A stretch of 64,000 nucleotides of DNA from Bacteriovoracaceae bacterium UBA4096 (GTDB taxonomy: Bacteria; Bdellovibrionota; Bacteriovoracia; Bacteriovoracales; Bacteriovoracaceae), in NCBI GenBank assembly GCA_002381945.1, contig DFXY01000004.1, positions 143,158 to 207,157 of the forward strand, given 5' to 3'. The notes beneath the pieces were generated by a model. It searched no databases. It had not been told where the DNA came from and saw only the letters and a program-made list of their open reading frames with translations. Positions 52,635 through 61,396 of the stretch are shown here, one piece after another. Numbering within the stretch: the stretch's first letter is position 1; each line of letters opens with the position of its first letter. Position numbers and translations under genes: made by a program.

Positions 52635-52841
52635 GGTTCATCCTTAATCTAAATTTCGAATGGGAGCAGTTTAAAGAGCTGGTGCGCTTGAAAAAATCAG
52701 AAGAAAATTATGGAGGTGTTATTTGATTAATCATTAAAACAACTATATATTAATTTTATGGAACTTTCAACCCCGACCACTCGACCTTAACTTCTCCTTA
52801 CGCAATTGCCTTCTTAGTCGCATTATTACTGACTTTTTTCC

Positions 52842-52850
52842 TATTATAAT
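52842..52850 (+). promoter_or_regulatory. -10 element directly before the RF3 start codon
   Basis: TATTAT (52842-52847) overlaps TATAAT (52845-52850) just before ATG 52853, with no SD in the preceding 30 bp. With TATTAT as -10, transcription would start at or next to the ATG. No good -35 is visible. Confidence 0.4.
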
Positions 52851-52852
52851 TA

Positions 52853-54460
52853 ATGAAAACACATCCAAAAGACCGCTGCACATTTGCCATTATCTCTCAC
52901 CCGGATGCGGGAAAAACAACTATGACTGAAAAGTTACTATGGTTTGGTGGAGTCATTCGAGAAATGGGGATGGTTAAATCGAAGTCTGGAGATTTTGCAA
53001 AATCGGATTGGATGGAACTCGAAAAGCAGAGAGGTATTTCAATTACTTCAAGTGTCATGAGTTTCGAATATGCTGAACGCGCCTTACATCTGTTGGATAC
53101 TCCGGGCCACAAAGACTTTTCTGAAGACACATATAGAACTCTAACCGCTGTTGAATCAGTTCTGATGATGATTGATTCTGCCAAAGGTGTAGAATCTCAA
53201 ACTATCAAGCTTATGGATGTTTGTCGTATGCGAGACACTCCAATTGTGACTTTCATGAATAAGTTTGACCGTGATGCTCTAGACCCCTTTGAATTATTGG
53301 ATAATATTGAATCGATATTGAAAATCCAATGTATACCAATGACTTGGCCTGTTGGCAGCGGAGTTGACTTTAAAGGGGTATACGACCTATCAACAAAAAA
53401 AATCATTTCTTATAAAAATGCAAAAGATCCATTTTCTCCAGTGCTCATCGATGCAAAAGACTTAGAGAATGAAAATCTTCAAACAATCCTGGGTCCTGAT
53501 ATCTTAGAAAAATTAAAGTCGGATCTGGAAATGCTAGCAACTCTGATTCCACCTTTTTCCAAAGAAGAATACTTAGCAGGAATTCAAACACCTGTGTTTT
53601 TTGGGTCTGCACTTCACAATTTCGGTGTGAAAGAAACTCTCGATATGATCTGCAAGATAGCTCCTTCGCCCAAGCCTCGAGAAGCTTCTCTCGCCCCTTT
53701 TGATTCTAATGCTCCGAAGATTACTATTCTTCCTACAGACGATGAATTCACGGGGTTCATTTTTAAAATCCAAGCAAACATGGACCCGAAGCACAGAGAT
53801 CGTATTTCTTTTATGAGAGTATGTTCAGGAAAGTTCTCCCGGAATGATAAGATCTTTCACGTCAGATCCGGAAAAGAGATTAGAATCGCCACACCACTAA
53901 TTTTTCAGGCAAGAGATAGAGAAATTACAGAAGAGGCTTACGCTGGAGATATTATTGGCCTTTATGATACTGGAAAATACCAAATTGGCGATACTTTCAC
54001 ACTCGGAAAAAAACATATTCGTTATTCAGGCATACCGAGCTTCTCACCAGAATTATTTATGAGAGTAACCTGCAAAGACCCTCTTAAAGCCAAACACCTA
54101 GAGAAAGGATTAGCACAACTTTCCGAAGAGGGTGCAACTCAACTTTTCTTAAAAAGAAACACTAATGAAAAAATACTTGGAGCTGTTGGAGCACTTCAAT
54201 TCGAAGTTGTTAAATACAGATTAAAAGACGAGTACAGCGTTGAGGCAGTCTACGAATCTGTTCAACTTTCAACTGTTAGATGGTTAAAGTTTGACGGTAA
54301 AGATCAAGAGTATAAGTTTTGCTCAGATTATTCGAGTTCAATTATGACAGATAGAGAAGAGAGAATTTGTTTTGCAGCAAGAACTGAGTGGGATTTAAAG
54401 CTGGCAATGGAAAAGAATCCTAAGACGAGATTTTACAAAAATTCAGATTATATCGAATAA
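52853..54460 (+). CDS. prfC: Peptide chain release factor 3
   Basis: A 535-residue translational GTPase. G1 is SHPDAGKTT (about 14-22), then KSDWMELEKQRGISITSSVM (G2 region), LLDTPGHKDFSEDTYRTLTAV (G3) and FMNKFDRD (G4), which match RF3 and not EF-G. RF3 recycles RF1 and RF2 after peptide release. The length fits (E. coli 529). No SD is present before the ATG; a -10 sequence lies immediately upstream, so the message may be leaderless. It is a core gene. Confidence 0.95.
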   Translation: MKTHPKDRCTFAIISHPDAGKTTMTEKLLWFGGVIREMGMVKSKSGDFAKSDWMELEKQRGISITSSVMSFEYAERALHLLDTPGHKDFSEDTYRTLTAVESVLMMIDSAKGVESQTIKLMDVCRMRDTPIVTFMNKFDRDALDPFELLDNIESILKIQCIPMTWPVGSGVDFKGVYDLSTKKIISYKNAKDPFSPVLIDAKDLENENLQTILGPDILEKLKSDLEMLATLIPPFSKEEYLAGIQTPVFFGSALHNFGVKETLDMICKIAPSPKPREASLAPFDSNAPKITILPTDDEFTGFIFKIQANMDPKHRDRISFMRVCSGKFSRNDKIFHVRSGKEIRIATPLIFQARDREITEEAYAGDIIGLYDTGKYQIGDTFTLGKKHIRYSGIPSFSPELFMRVTCKDPLKAKHLEKGLAQLSEEGATQLFLKRNTNEKILGAVGALQFEVVKYRLKDEYSVEAVYESVQLSTVRWLKFDGKDQEYKFCSDYSSSIMTDREERICFAARTEWDLKLAMEKNPKTRFYKNSDYIE

Positions 54461-54463
54461 CCG

Positions 54464-54778
54464 TTAACGCTGGCATTTTGTGCAAAAAGCAGCTTCCGGT
54501 TTGGCCAATAATCTTTTCTGATCTATTTCTTCATCACACTGAAGACAGTATCCATACGTGCCTTTCTCAAATCGTTCCAAGGCAGCATCAACAAGTTGGA
54601 GATTCACTTCTAATTGCTTTCTAGCATTCAAAATCATTTGTTGCTGTTGAATAGCATCCATCCTCGATAATCTGCCAATTGGATCATTTAGATCGACGGG
54701 TTTAGACGACTCTTTCATCGAAGATAAAGATTCTTTTAAATCATCAAGACGAGCAAGAAGTAATTTTTTATAGTCCAT
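54464..54778 (-). CDS. DksA/TraR-type C4 zinc-finger protein
   Basis: A 104-residue protein with a helical hairpin (about 1-65) and a C4 zinc finger, CLQCDEEIDQKRLLAKPEAAFCTKCQR (about 77-103). The SD is weak (GAGA). It is convergent with RF3 with a 3-bp gap, so it shares no operon with it. It is probably an RNA polymerase secondary-channel regulator, paralogous to those at 51665 and 54955. Confidence 0.85.
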   Translation of the reverse strand: MDYKKLLLARLDDLKESLSSMKESSKPVDLNDPIGRLSRMDAIQQQQMILNARKQLEVNLQLVDAALERFEKGTYGYCLQCDEEIDQKRLLAKPEAAFCTKCQR

Positions 54779-54954
54779 AGTCTCATGCTAACAGGTAATG
54801 TTGTAAATGAAAACTGCTTGTAGAATAGCCGTCAAGGGAGTATGGTTTAGGTATGTCTACTCTTTCATCTTTCAACACACCACCTTAATCATTCACTCAG
54901 TTACACATTAGTTTTGCTTTACTCAAAATCTCAAATCTCTCTTCTGAGGTGCTG

Positions 54955-55227
54955 ATGAATATTGTCGATAAAAAAAATCTTCTTAAAAGAAGATCCGAAC
55001 TTGAAATAGCTCTAATAAATCTAAAAAGTAAAGAAGACACACTTACTGTTAGAGACAATTCTGAGCAAATTAAAGAGATAGAGACCTCATTAGAGTTAGT
55101 TAGACTCGCAATGGATCGTTTGGATAATGATATGTATGGGTTTTGCTTGAATTGTGATGATGAAATAGACCGCAGAATTCTATCGAGATATCCAGAGACT
55201 ACGAGATGTAAACTTTGTGATAAGTAG
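54955..55227 (+). CDS. DksA/TraR-type C4 zinc-finger protein
   Basis: A 90-residue protein. The hairpin helices (about 5-55) are followed by CLNCDDEIDRRILSRYPETTRCKLC (about 64-88), a C4 finger. ATG 54955 is used, since GAGGTGCTG directly precedes it; an in-frame GTG lies at 54949. It heads the 54955-58235 group and is 12 bp before the next gene. Divergent from the DksA-like gene at 54464-54778 with 176 bp between. Confidence 0.83.
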   Translation: MNIVDKKNLLKRRSELEIALINLKSKEDTLTVRDNSEQIKEIETSLELVRLAMDRLDNDMYGFCLNCDDEIDRRILSRYPETTRCKLCDK

Positions 55228-55239
55228 AAGGCCTATTTT

Positions 55240-56625
55240 ATGCGAGAGATACTACAAACAAATCAGAAGGCACTAAGAATAAATCTTAATCCTCACATCT
55301 ATGGATCATTTGCTGAGATAGGTGCAGGACAAGAAGTTGCAAGGCATTTCTTTCAGGCTGGAGGGGCCTCAGGTACAGTCGCGAAAACTATATCAGCGTA
55401 TGATATGATTTTTAGCGATAGTATCTATGGTAAAGAGCAAACTGGCAGATATGTATGTGAATCCAGACTTAATAAGATGCTCGACAAAGAATATGACTTG
55501 CTAATTAAAAGGTTGGTTAATCAAAGGGACCCCAAAACAACTTACTTTGCCTTCGCCAATACCATCTCTGCCATAAATTTTCATAAAACAAACAAGGCAC
55601 ATGGCTGGGTGGGAATTAGATTCCAGCACAATCCAGGTTCAACATCCAACACAATTACTCTACACATCAAACTTCATGATCAACAGAATGTCCTTCAACA
55701 AGAGGCCATAGGTAAATTAGGGGCCAATCTTGTCTATGCTTCCTTCTATCTTTTGGACGATCCCATCGTATTTTTAGAAAGTATAATGGATGGATTAGAT
55801 AAAGAAAGAATTGAAATTGATTTCATCAAAACAGAAGGAGTTGGTCTTGAACGATTTTCCAACCAAGAATTAAACATTCATCTAGTGAAGGCTGGTTATA
55901 CTTCCGCAATTATGTTCGATAAAAATGGCAATCCAGTGCTACCACAGGACAAGATCTATAAAAAGACTGTGCTTCTTGCAAGAGGTAGCTATCGCCCTCC
56001 TACTCTTATCAATTTTGACATGATTGAGAAGAGTCTTGGAAGGATGGCAACTGACTTCAATGAGTCCTCCAAGGATGTTCAGATCCTGGCCGAAATTTCA
56101 ACCTCTACTTTCAATGAAGAAAAATATGAAACAGACGATTATCTGGCGCGGATCTCTTTACTCAATAAATTAAATTATAATGTCTTAATTACAAATTACA
56201 CACACTTCTCAAAACTAAACATTTACCTAAAATCAATAGGCGTAAAAAATATCGGAATCGTCCTTGGGATTTTTAATTTTGTACAAATGTTTAATGATGC
56301 CTACAAAGAAGTTGAGGGCGGTGTTCTAGTTAGCCTGGGTGAAATGCTAGAAGGTTCCGTTAAAATATATGTTTATCCTTCTTTAGAAGATGAGCAGCTG
56401 GTCACTTTGAAAGACATTCAATTAACTGGGAACTCCCGACATCTACTCAATTATATTCTTGATTCAAACAAAGTTGAAGCTCTTGCTGATTATGACCCGA
56501 ATTTAATACATATTTATTCCAAAGCTGTAGCTAATTTAATTTCTAGTGGAAATAAAGAATGGAAAGTAATGGTCCCAAAAATTCTTGTTCATGAAATTGA
56601 AAACCTGAGGATTTTTCATGAGTGA
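55240..56625 (+). CDS. Conserved protein of unassigned function
   Basis: A 461-residue soluble protein with blocks I recall from a widely conserved bacterial family without firm function: HIYGSFAEIGAGQEVARHFFQAGGASGTVAKTISAYDM near the start, then HGWVGIRFQ, QEAIGKLGANLVY and LARGSYRPPT. No catalytic motif or membrane segment is clear. SD AAGG precedes the ATG. It overlaps the GGDEF gene by 8 nt, so both are translated together. The length and intact blocks suggest a functional gene. Confidence 0.7.
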   Translation: MREILQTNQKALRINLNPHIYGSFAEIGAGQEVARHFFQAGGASGTVAKTISAYDMIFSDSIYGKEQTGRYVCESRLNKMLDKEYDLLIKRLVNQRDPKTTYFAFANTISAINFHKTNKAHGWVGIRFQHNPGSTSNTITLHIKLHDQQNVLQQEAIGKLGANLVYASFYLLDDPIVFLESIMDGLDKERIEIDFIKTEGVGLERFSNQELNIHLVKAGYTSAIMFDKNGNPVLPQDKIYKKTVLLARGSYRPPTLINFDMIEKSLGRMATDFNESSKDVQILAEISTSTFNEEKYETDDYLARISLLNKLNYNVLITNYTHFSKLNIYLKSIGVKNIGIVLGIFNFVQMFNDAYKEVEGGVLVSLGEMLEGSVKIYVYPSLEDEQLVTLKDIQLTGNSRHLLNYILDSNKVEALADYDPNLIHIYSKAVANLISSGNKEWKVMVPKILVHEIENLRIFHE

Positions 56626-57544
56626 TATGAAAACTAAAATCTTGGAAGCTCAGATTTATAGCATCGAATCTCATGAAACCTTTAAATACGACTGCTTGAT
56701 CATAATTGGGGGTGAGTTGAATGGAAGAGTCTTCGAGTTATCCCAGTCAAAAATGTCGCTAGGTAGAAGTGAAGAAAATGACATTGTCATAGACATTAAA
56801 GGCGTATCACGTACTCACCTGGCCATCATTATAGATGGCCAAAAAATACAATTAATTGATTTAGGATCTGCAAATGGAACTTATATCAATGAGAAGAAGA
56901 TTGACACAAGAGTTACTCTTCGGTCAGGTGACCTGATAAAGATTGGCCATGTAACTTTAAAATTTCTCACTAAAGATTCAATCGATATGAAGGCCCATCA
57001 AATGCTGATAGAACAAGCTACTAAAGATGGCCTTACAGGATGCTTCAATAAAAACTATATGTTCAAGGCACTTGAACGAGAAATAGCTAACGCCAAAAAA
57101 GGTAAAGAATCACTTTCATTGATTGTTCTTGATATTGATCATTTCAAAGTCTTAAACGATTCTAAGGGACACGACGCAGGAGATTTTGTCCTGAAAGAAA
57201 TGGCAAGAATAATTCGGAATGACTATCTCAATCGAAGGGATATTTTTGCTCGATATGGAGGTGAGGAGTTCATCGTTTTAATGCTTAATGCAAATGCAGA
57301 AACGGCTTTCTCTTGGGCCAATATTATTAGAAAAGCTATCGCGGAACACGACTTCTCTTATGACAAGGAAAATCTAAGAGTAACTGTTTCCATTGGTATA
57401 TCTGAGTTTTCATCTGATCTCGCTATAACGGCCAATGAACTTTTCATACAAGCGGACAAGGCCTTATATCATTCAAAACAATCAGGCCGGAACAAAGTCT
57501 CATGTTATCGAGACTTAGAACAAAAGAATAATCATGAAACGTAA
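56618..57544 (+). CDS. FHA-GGDEF diguanylate cyclase
   Basis: A 308-residue signalling enzyme. The FHA domain (about 30-115) has SLGRSEENDIVI, VSRTHLAI and SANGTYINEKKI. The GGDEF domain (about 140-300) has DGLTGCFNKNY, DIDHFKVLND and the active-site RYGGEEF. The RxxD inhibitory site before GGEEF is absent (N-R-R-D). It makes c-di-GMP, with FHA binding a phosphothreonine partner. It overlaps its neighbours by 8 and 11 nt. Confidence 0.92.
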   Translation: MSDMKTKILEAQIYSIESHETFKYDCLIIIGGELNGRVFELSQSKMSLGRSEENDIVIDIKGVSRTHLAIIIDGQKIQLIDLGSANGTYINEKKIDTRVTLRSGDLIKIGHVTLKFLTKDSIDMKAHQMLIEQATKDGLTGCFNKNYMFKALEREIANAKKGKESLSLIVLDIDHFKVLNDSKGHDAGDFVLKEMARIIRNDYLNRRDIFARYGGEEFIVLMLNANAETAFSWANIIRKAIAEHDFSYDKENLRVTVSIGISEFSSDLAITANELFIQADKALYHSKQSGRNKVSCYRDLEQKNNHET

Positions 57545-58235
57545 GGGGAAGATTGCTTTCAATCGTATTCCTGCTGATTGGAAATATGATCTTTCAATGG
57601 AAGGCATACGCTCTGCTGCCGATGACTTTATCCTACCCTATTGTCAAAACAGTGGTCTTGGCGCTCTTAAACTTCTTGAAATAAATCCTAGCGAAGGCTA
57701 TCTAAAATATTTTTGTGATACTGGAAGTATTAAATTCTATGCAGCAGAATCAAAGAATACGAGTAGAGAAATTTGCCAACGCCTCGGTTACACATTACTA
57801 GATAAGGAACCGGGCTTAATAGACCTTTCTTTGATAGAAGATAACTTTGACATCTTAGTACTCAATCATTTTCTGGAAAGTCATCCTAATCCTTCTCTTG
57901 TCATGAAGGAAGTTCATCGGTTGCTAAAAGAAGATGGCATAGCTATTTTAAAAATCCGTACATATCCTTTTTTTATTGCAAATCTAATTAACTTCACAAT
58001 CAATATCTTTCCGAAATCTTCTCTTCGTCCTCATTACTTTTCATTAAGAAGTCTCAAGAAACTACTCCAGCGATTTGAAATCAAAGATATTCGTGGTTTT
58101 AGACTATTCCCTTTCTATGTTAGCACCAGACTCGAAGATAACTTTCAATATTATTATATAAATACATGGTGGGGGAAAAAGTTCGCCTCATTAACACCTG
58201 AAGTAAATATCGTTTTACAGAAACGTAATGCCTAA
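57534..58235 (+). CDS. SAM-dependent methyltransferase-like protein
   Basis: A 233-residue class I methyltransferase fold. LKLLEINPSEGYLKYF takes the place of the usual Gly-rich motif I and lacks its GxGxG, so SAM binding is doubtful. IDLSLIEDNFDILVLNHFLESHPNPSLVMKEVHRLLKEDGIAILKI fits the following motifs. It overlaps the GGDEF gene end. It may be a pseudo-enzyme or a divergent methyltransferase. The substrate is unknown. Confidence 0.72.
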   Translation: MKRKGKIAFNRIPADWKYDLSMEGIRSAADDFILPYCQNSGLGALKLLEINPSEGYLKYFCDTGSIKFYAAESKNTSREICQRLGYTLLDKEPGLIDLSLIEDNFDILVLNHFLESHPNPSLVMKEVHRLLKEDGIAILKIRTYPFFIANLINFTINIFPKSSLRPHYFSLRSLKKLLQRFEIKDIRGFRLFPFYVSTRLEDNFQYYYINTWWGKKFASLTPEVNIVLQKRNA

Positions 58236-58252
58236 CAAATAAAGAGGATGAA

Positions 58253-58450
58253 ATGCTAGAAAAATCAATTCAATTTATTAAAGACAGAATTAGAGAATAC
58301 TTTGAAAAAATAATCAAACTTGGAAATCAAGTATTACCCAGGCCAATCCCGGTTCAAGTGAATACTAGGTTCCAAATTCTTAAAAAGGGAAGAGGTTCAG
58401 AACCCCAGAATTGGGGTTCACTTTGCCTCAAAACAAGAGGGCCAATATGA
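58253..58450 (+). CDS. Small 65-residue basic protein
   Basis: Begins with ATG 58253, 5 nt after AGAGGA. The product MLEKSIQFIKDRIREYFEKI is an amphipathic helix followed by a basic, Pro-containing tail. Its TGA overlaps the next ATG (ATGA), which supports real translation. No family is recognised. Confidence 0.5.
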   Translation: MLEKSIQFIKDRIREYFEKIIKLGNQVLPRPIPVQVNTRFQILKKGRGSEPQNWGSLCLKTRGPI

Positions 58451-58830
58451 TTAATTTAAACAATGAGAAAATTAATAATCTATATATTGTAGTTTCAGGT
58501 TCTGGCCTGGAGGAAGTAGATGGTCTTTACGTCCCTTCAAAAATCTCTTCAGTTAAATCTGAATCAGGTACAGAATCTAGCCCTGGTCACTGGAATGGCA
58601 AATTTGCCTGGGACCGCGCCGATGGAAAGTCTGCCAGAAGTCCGGCTATTTCATACTCTAATAGCTACAAGTCATGGAGAATCTGCCGTCTGGATGGCCA
58701 CCTCGCCTATGAAATAACCTGTGATGATGAGTTGCCACCAACTGGACGAGAATGGAATGTTTACAAGATGGGAATTGCTCCTGCCCCAAAAATTGAACTC
58801 CACAGCTCTGATCCGAGAAGGGGTTTATAA
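58447..58830 (+). CDS. Unknown protein with a protist-like W/Y repeat domain
   Basis: A 127-residue protein. NNLYIVVSGSGLEEVDGLYVP followed by GHWNGKFAWDR and SYKSWRICRLDGHLAYEI resembles single-copy forms of the Gly/Trp/Tyr-rich domains I recall from algal and oomycete proteins (SG-G-x-NG-Y). I have not searched. No signal peptide. ATG 58447 overlaps the preceding stop and has AGAGGG upstream. No catalytic function can be assigned. Confidence 0.6.
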   Translation: MINLNNEKINNLYIVVSGSGLEEVDGLYVPSKISSVKSESGTESSPGHWNGKFAWDRADGKSARSPAISYSNSYKSWRICRLDGHLAYEITCDDELPPTGREWNVYKMGIAPAPKIELHSSDPRRGL

Positions 58831-58840
58831 TTTTTTGTTT

Positions 58841-59368
58841 TTAAACTTTATGAAGTAATTCTCGGACAACCATTTCAAGAACCACTGTTTCTCTCTCAAC
58901 GGATAAACCTATCGATGCTTCCTTGGATTCCATCACTCTCCGATTGTGCTTAATGGCTTCATGAATATTTATCCATCTGGCTTCCATACCATTAGTTATT
59001 TCATAATGTTCCATTTTTGATAAACCTAGATCTTTATCTACTTTACATAGGTAGAAGAAAGATAACATATGGATGAGATCAAATTCAGTTTTATAATGAG
59101 GTCTGTATTCATCCACGTAACCATATTCTTGCAAAATCTCTATATTTTGAGCGCCTGTTTCCTCGATCAACTCTCGCTTAAGAGCACATGCATAATCTTC
59201 TTCATCTGATACCCCTCCACCTGGAAAACTGAAATCATTATAGCGTTTTGTGTATAAAAGAAGTATTTCCTCTCCATCAAGCACAACTGCCCTAACTGCC
59301 TTTCTTGCAAAGACATTGCCTGATATATTTGTAAGCGAGGGATGTATTATTTTCTGCAAAAGTCTCAT
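58841..59368 (-). CDS. Nudix hydrolase
   Basis: A 175-residue Nudix protein. The Nudix box GGGVSDEEDYACALKRELIEETG (about 49-71) has the full Gx5Ex7REUxEExGU pattern. It hydrolyses a nucleoside diphosphate linked to another group; the substrate is unknown. It is 10 bp convergent with the 58447 gene. The other Nudix gene lies 81 bp upstream on the same strand. Confidence 0.9.
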   Translation of the reverse strand: MRLLQKIIHPSLTNISGNVFARKAVRAVVLDGEEILLLYTKRYNDFSFPGGGVSDEEDYACALKRELIEETGAQNIEILQEYGYVDEYRPHYKTEFDLIHMLSFFYLCKVDKDLGLSKMEHYEITNGMEARWINIHEAIKHNRRVMESKEASIGLSVERETVVLEMVVRELLHKV

Positions 59369-59448
59369 ATTAGCTCGTTATTAAATGGTATTTTAACGGT
59401 TGCAATTGGTTCCATTTTTATAACAAACTCGAAAAGACTTAGTAAGAC

Positions 59449-59934
59449 TTAGGCGACTTTTAATTTTGATAATTCTTCAATTACGGAATTGAACCATTCT
59501 AGCTGTTCTGGAACAGTTACTAATTCTCTAACTTTATCAATTTTTGCCCATCTGAAGTCTTTCACTTCCTCAGCTTGGAGTTGAATGGGAGTATTGTTCG
59601 ATATTTCAATCCAAAATAAACTTGCGATTTGGCCGTCATAATCAGCGTTTCTAGCTTGCTTGATTTTCTGTGAAAACTCATACCAAGGCCTAATTGCAGA
59701 CACTTTTAATGAAATAACATCTTCAATTCCAACCTCTTCTTTTAACTCTCGCCTAATGGCTTCATCAATACTTTCTCCTTCTTCTACTCCTCCTCCAACG
59801 AAACTCCACGAGTGGGCTTTGTAAGAATGGGGTTGAATCAATAAAAAATTTCCATCCTGGTCACTGATAATAGCCCTTACTTTTCTTCGAAGTTTTTTTC
59901 CATTGTGAATTTCAAATTTAGTGGAATTTTGCAT
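59449..59934 (-). CDS. Nudix hydrolase
   Basis: A 161-residue Nudix protein. The Nudix box GGGVEEGESIDEAIRRELKEEVG (about 46-68) is complete. SD AAGGAT precedes the ATG. It is followed on the same strand by the second Nudix gene. Substrate unknown. Confidence 0.9.
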   Translation of the reverse strand: MQNSTKFEIHNGKKLRRKVRAIISDQDGNFLLIQPHSYKAHSWSFVGGGVEEGESIDEAIRRELKEEVGIEDVISLKVSAIRPWYEFSQKIKQARNADYDGQIASLFWIEISNNTPIQLQAEEVKDFRWAKIDKVRELVTVPEQLEWFNSVIEELSKLKVA

Positions 59935-60307
59935 GATGATCCTTTTTAAGTGTTTCGGACAGATTAGAGATACTCTTTAAAATAGATACTCTTATGCACT
60001 ATCTTCAAAGACTTAGCGGACGATCTGTAATTTGTAGATAGATAATAATAGAGACCCAGGTGTTCATCTTTATTCAACGGACTAAGTTTATGAACGTTTG
60101 ATTATTCATAGCTCTTCTCTGTAGAACACTCGCTACCCGTACACTATCCGTAACAGCAACTAAAAAAACGTTCTTCGTTACCGTGCACAACTCCAAATCC
60201 GGAATAAATCCGTCAAAAAATTGGCAAACCTCACTAGATCTAGTTTTTGGTTTTACGTGTTAAGGTATTTTTCATAGCCTGTAGGGGCGATGTAAAGAGG
60301 AGTTTAA
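59935..60307. other. Intergenic gap (373 bp) before the CBASS-type operon
   Basis: No gene and no RNA structure can be supported. It holds the promoters of the divergent Nudix and CBASS operons, which I cannot place with confidence. GATACTCTT occurs twice within 30 bp (about 59970-59994). AGAGGAG lies just before the CD-NTase start. Confidence 0.55.
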
Positions 60308-61396
60308 ATGAACTATGAAACCAACACTTTTAGGAACGCGGGATTGAATCAATTTCTTAACCTAGTCGAAAAAGCCGACAAGACGACTGAAGCAAAGTTC
60401 CGAGATTTGCTTGATAAAGAAATAAACATTTCCAAAAGTGTTCGATCTGAGGCTTCTACAAGTCAAAACAACTTAAGAGATAACCTCACCTCACAATCAA
60501 CTCGTGACAAAACATTTCCGAGGATTATGAGCTTGGCCGATAAGGACTTCATTGGAGGCTCTTTCGCACGTCATACAAAAATCAAGCCCCTCGATGATAT
60601 TGATATCTACTTTCCTATTGATGGTCATGGGCTCACCTTTACTGACGATGATGGTATTCAATTTTCAGTTTTCTCAGATGGAGTACTCACAACGAATGTC
60701 ATTTTAGGTTCTCGCTGGGGAGACTTAGGAAAAGTATCCTCGTATAAATTAATTTCGGAATTCTGTAAGACCCTGAAGAGTTGGTATCCAAACTCTATCG
60801 TCAAACAAAATGGTCAAGCAGTTACCGTAAGGCTGACTTCTGTAGCTGTCCAAAATCAAAACGACCCAGGATTAGGATTTGATGTAGTACCGTGCTTTTA
60901 TATTAAGCAGACAGATCCAAATCAGCATAACTTCTATGTCATCCCTGATGGCAAAGATGGTTGGATAAGAACTAATCCACGTGTTGATACAAATGTGAAT
61001 GAGACTCTTCACGATTATCACAACCATTTCTATCGTCCCATCATCAAACTAGTTAAATACTGGAACGCTGTTTATTTCAGAGGCAAAATAAGTTCATATT
61101 ACATCGAGCTTGTAATCGCTCGAGCTTTTTGTACGCGGGGATCTCCTATTACATCCTTGCAACAGGGGCTCTTTGAAGCATTTTCCGTGCTTGGTAAGGC
61201 AATCTTATTAGAAGAAAAGGCGTACTCGTGGATTGCGAAAGCCCCAGCGGTGGAAGCAAATGAACTCTCTAAACTTGATAGATATGAGGCTTATGGTACT
61301 GCCAAGATTGCTGAGGAAGCTATGAAGCTTTTCAATGAATTCAAATATACTGAAGCATTGGAGAAGTGGCGAAACATCTTCAAGGGATTAAAGTGA
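60308..61396 (+). CDS. CD-NTase (cGAS/DncV-like cyclic-oligonucleotide synthase), CBASS
   Basis: A 362-residue nucleotidyltransferase. The active site reads GGS (83-85), then DDID with D97 and D99, and the third acidic residue in FDVVPCFY (D192), all of the CD-NTase pattern. It would make a cyclic di- or trinucleotide when a phage is sensed. SD AGAGGAG is 5 nt before the ATG. The next gene overlaps by 4 nt (GTGA). No Cap2/Cap3 genes are present, so this is a short, type I-like CBASS. Confidence 0.9.
   Translation: MNYETNTFRNAGLNQFLNLVEKADKTTEAKFRDLLDKEINISKSVRSEASTSQNNLRDNLTSQSTRDKTFPRIMSLADKDFIGGSFARHTKIKPLDDIDIYFPIDGHGLTFTDDDGIQFSVFSDGVLTTNVILGSRWGDLGKVSSYKLISEFCKTLKSWYPNSIVKQNGQAVTVRLTSVAVQNQNDPGLGFDVVPCFYIKQTDPNQHNFYVIPDGKDGWIRTNPRVDTNVNETLHDYHNHFYRPIIKLVKYWNAVYFRGKISSYYIELVIARAFCTRGSPITSLQQGLFEAFSVLGKAILLEEKAYSWIAKAPAVEANELSKLDRYEAYGTAKIAEEAMKLFNEFKYTEALEKWRNIFKGLK

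Noticed and set aside
60176..60183. Extra GTAACGAA copy before the CBASS operon
   Set aside because: A single copy is expected by chance; no link to the cluster near 15.4 kb.
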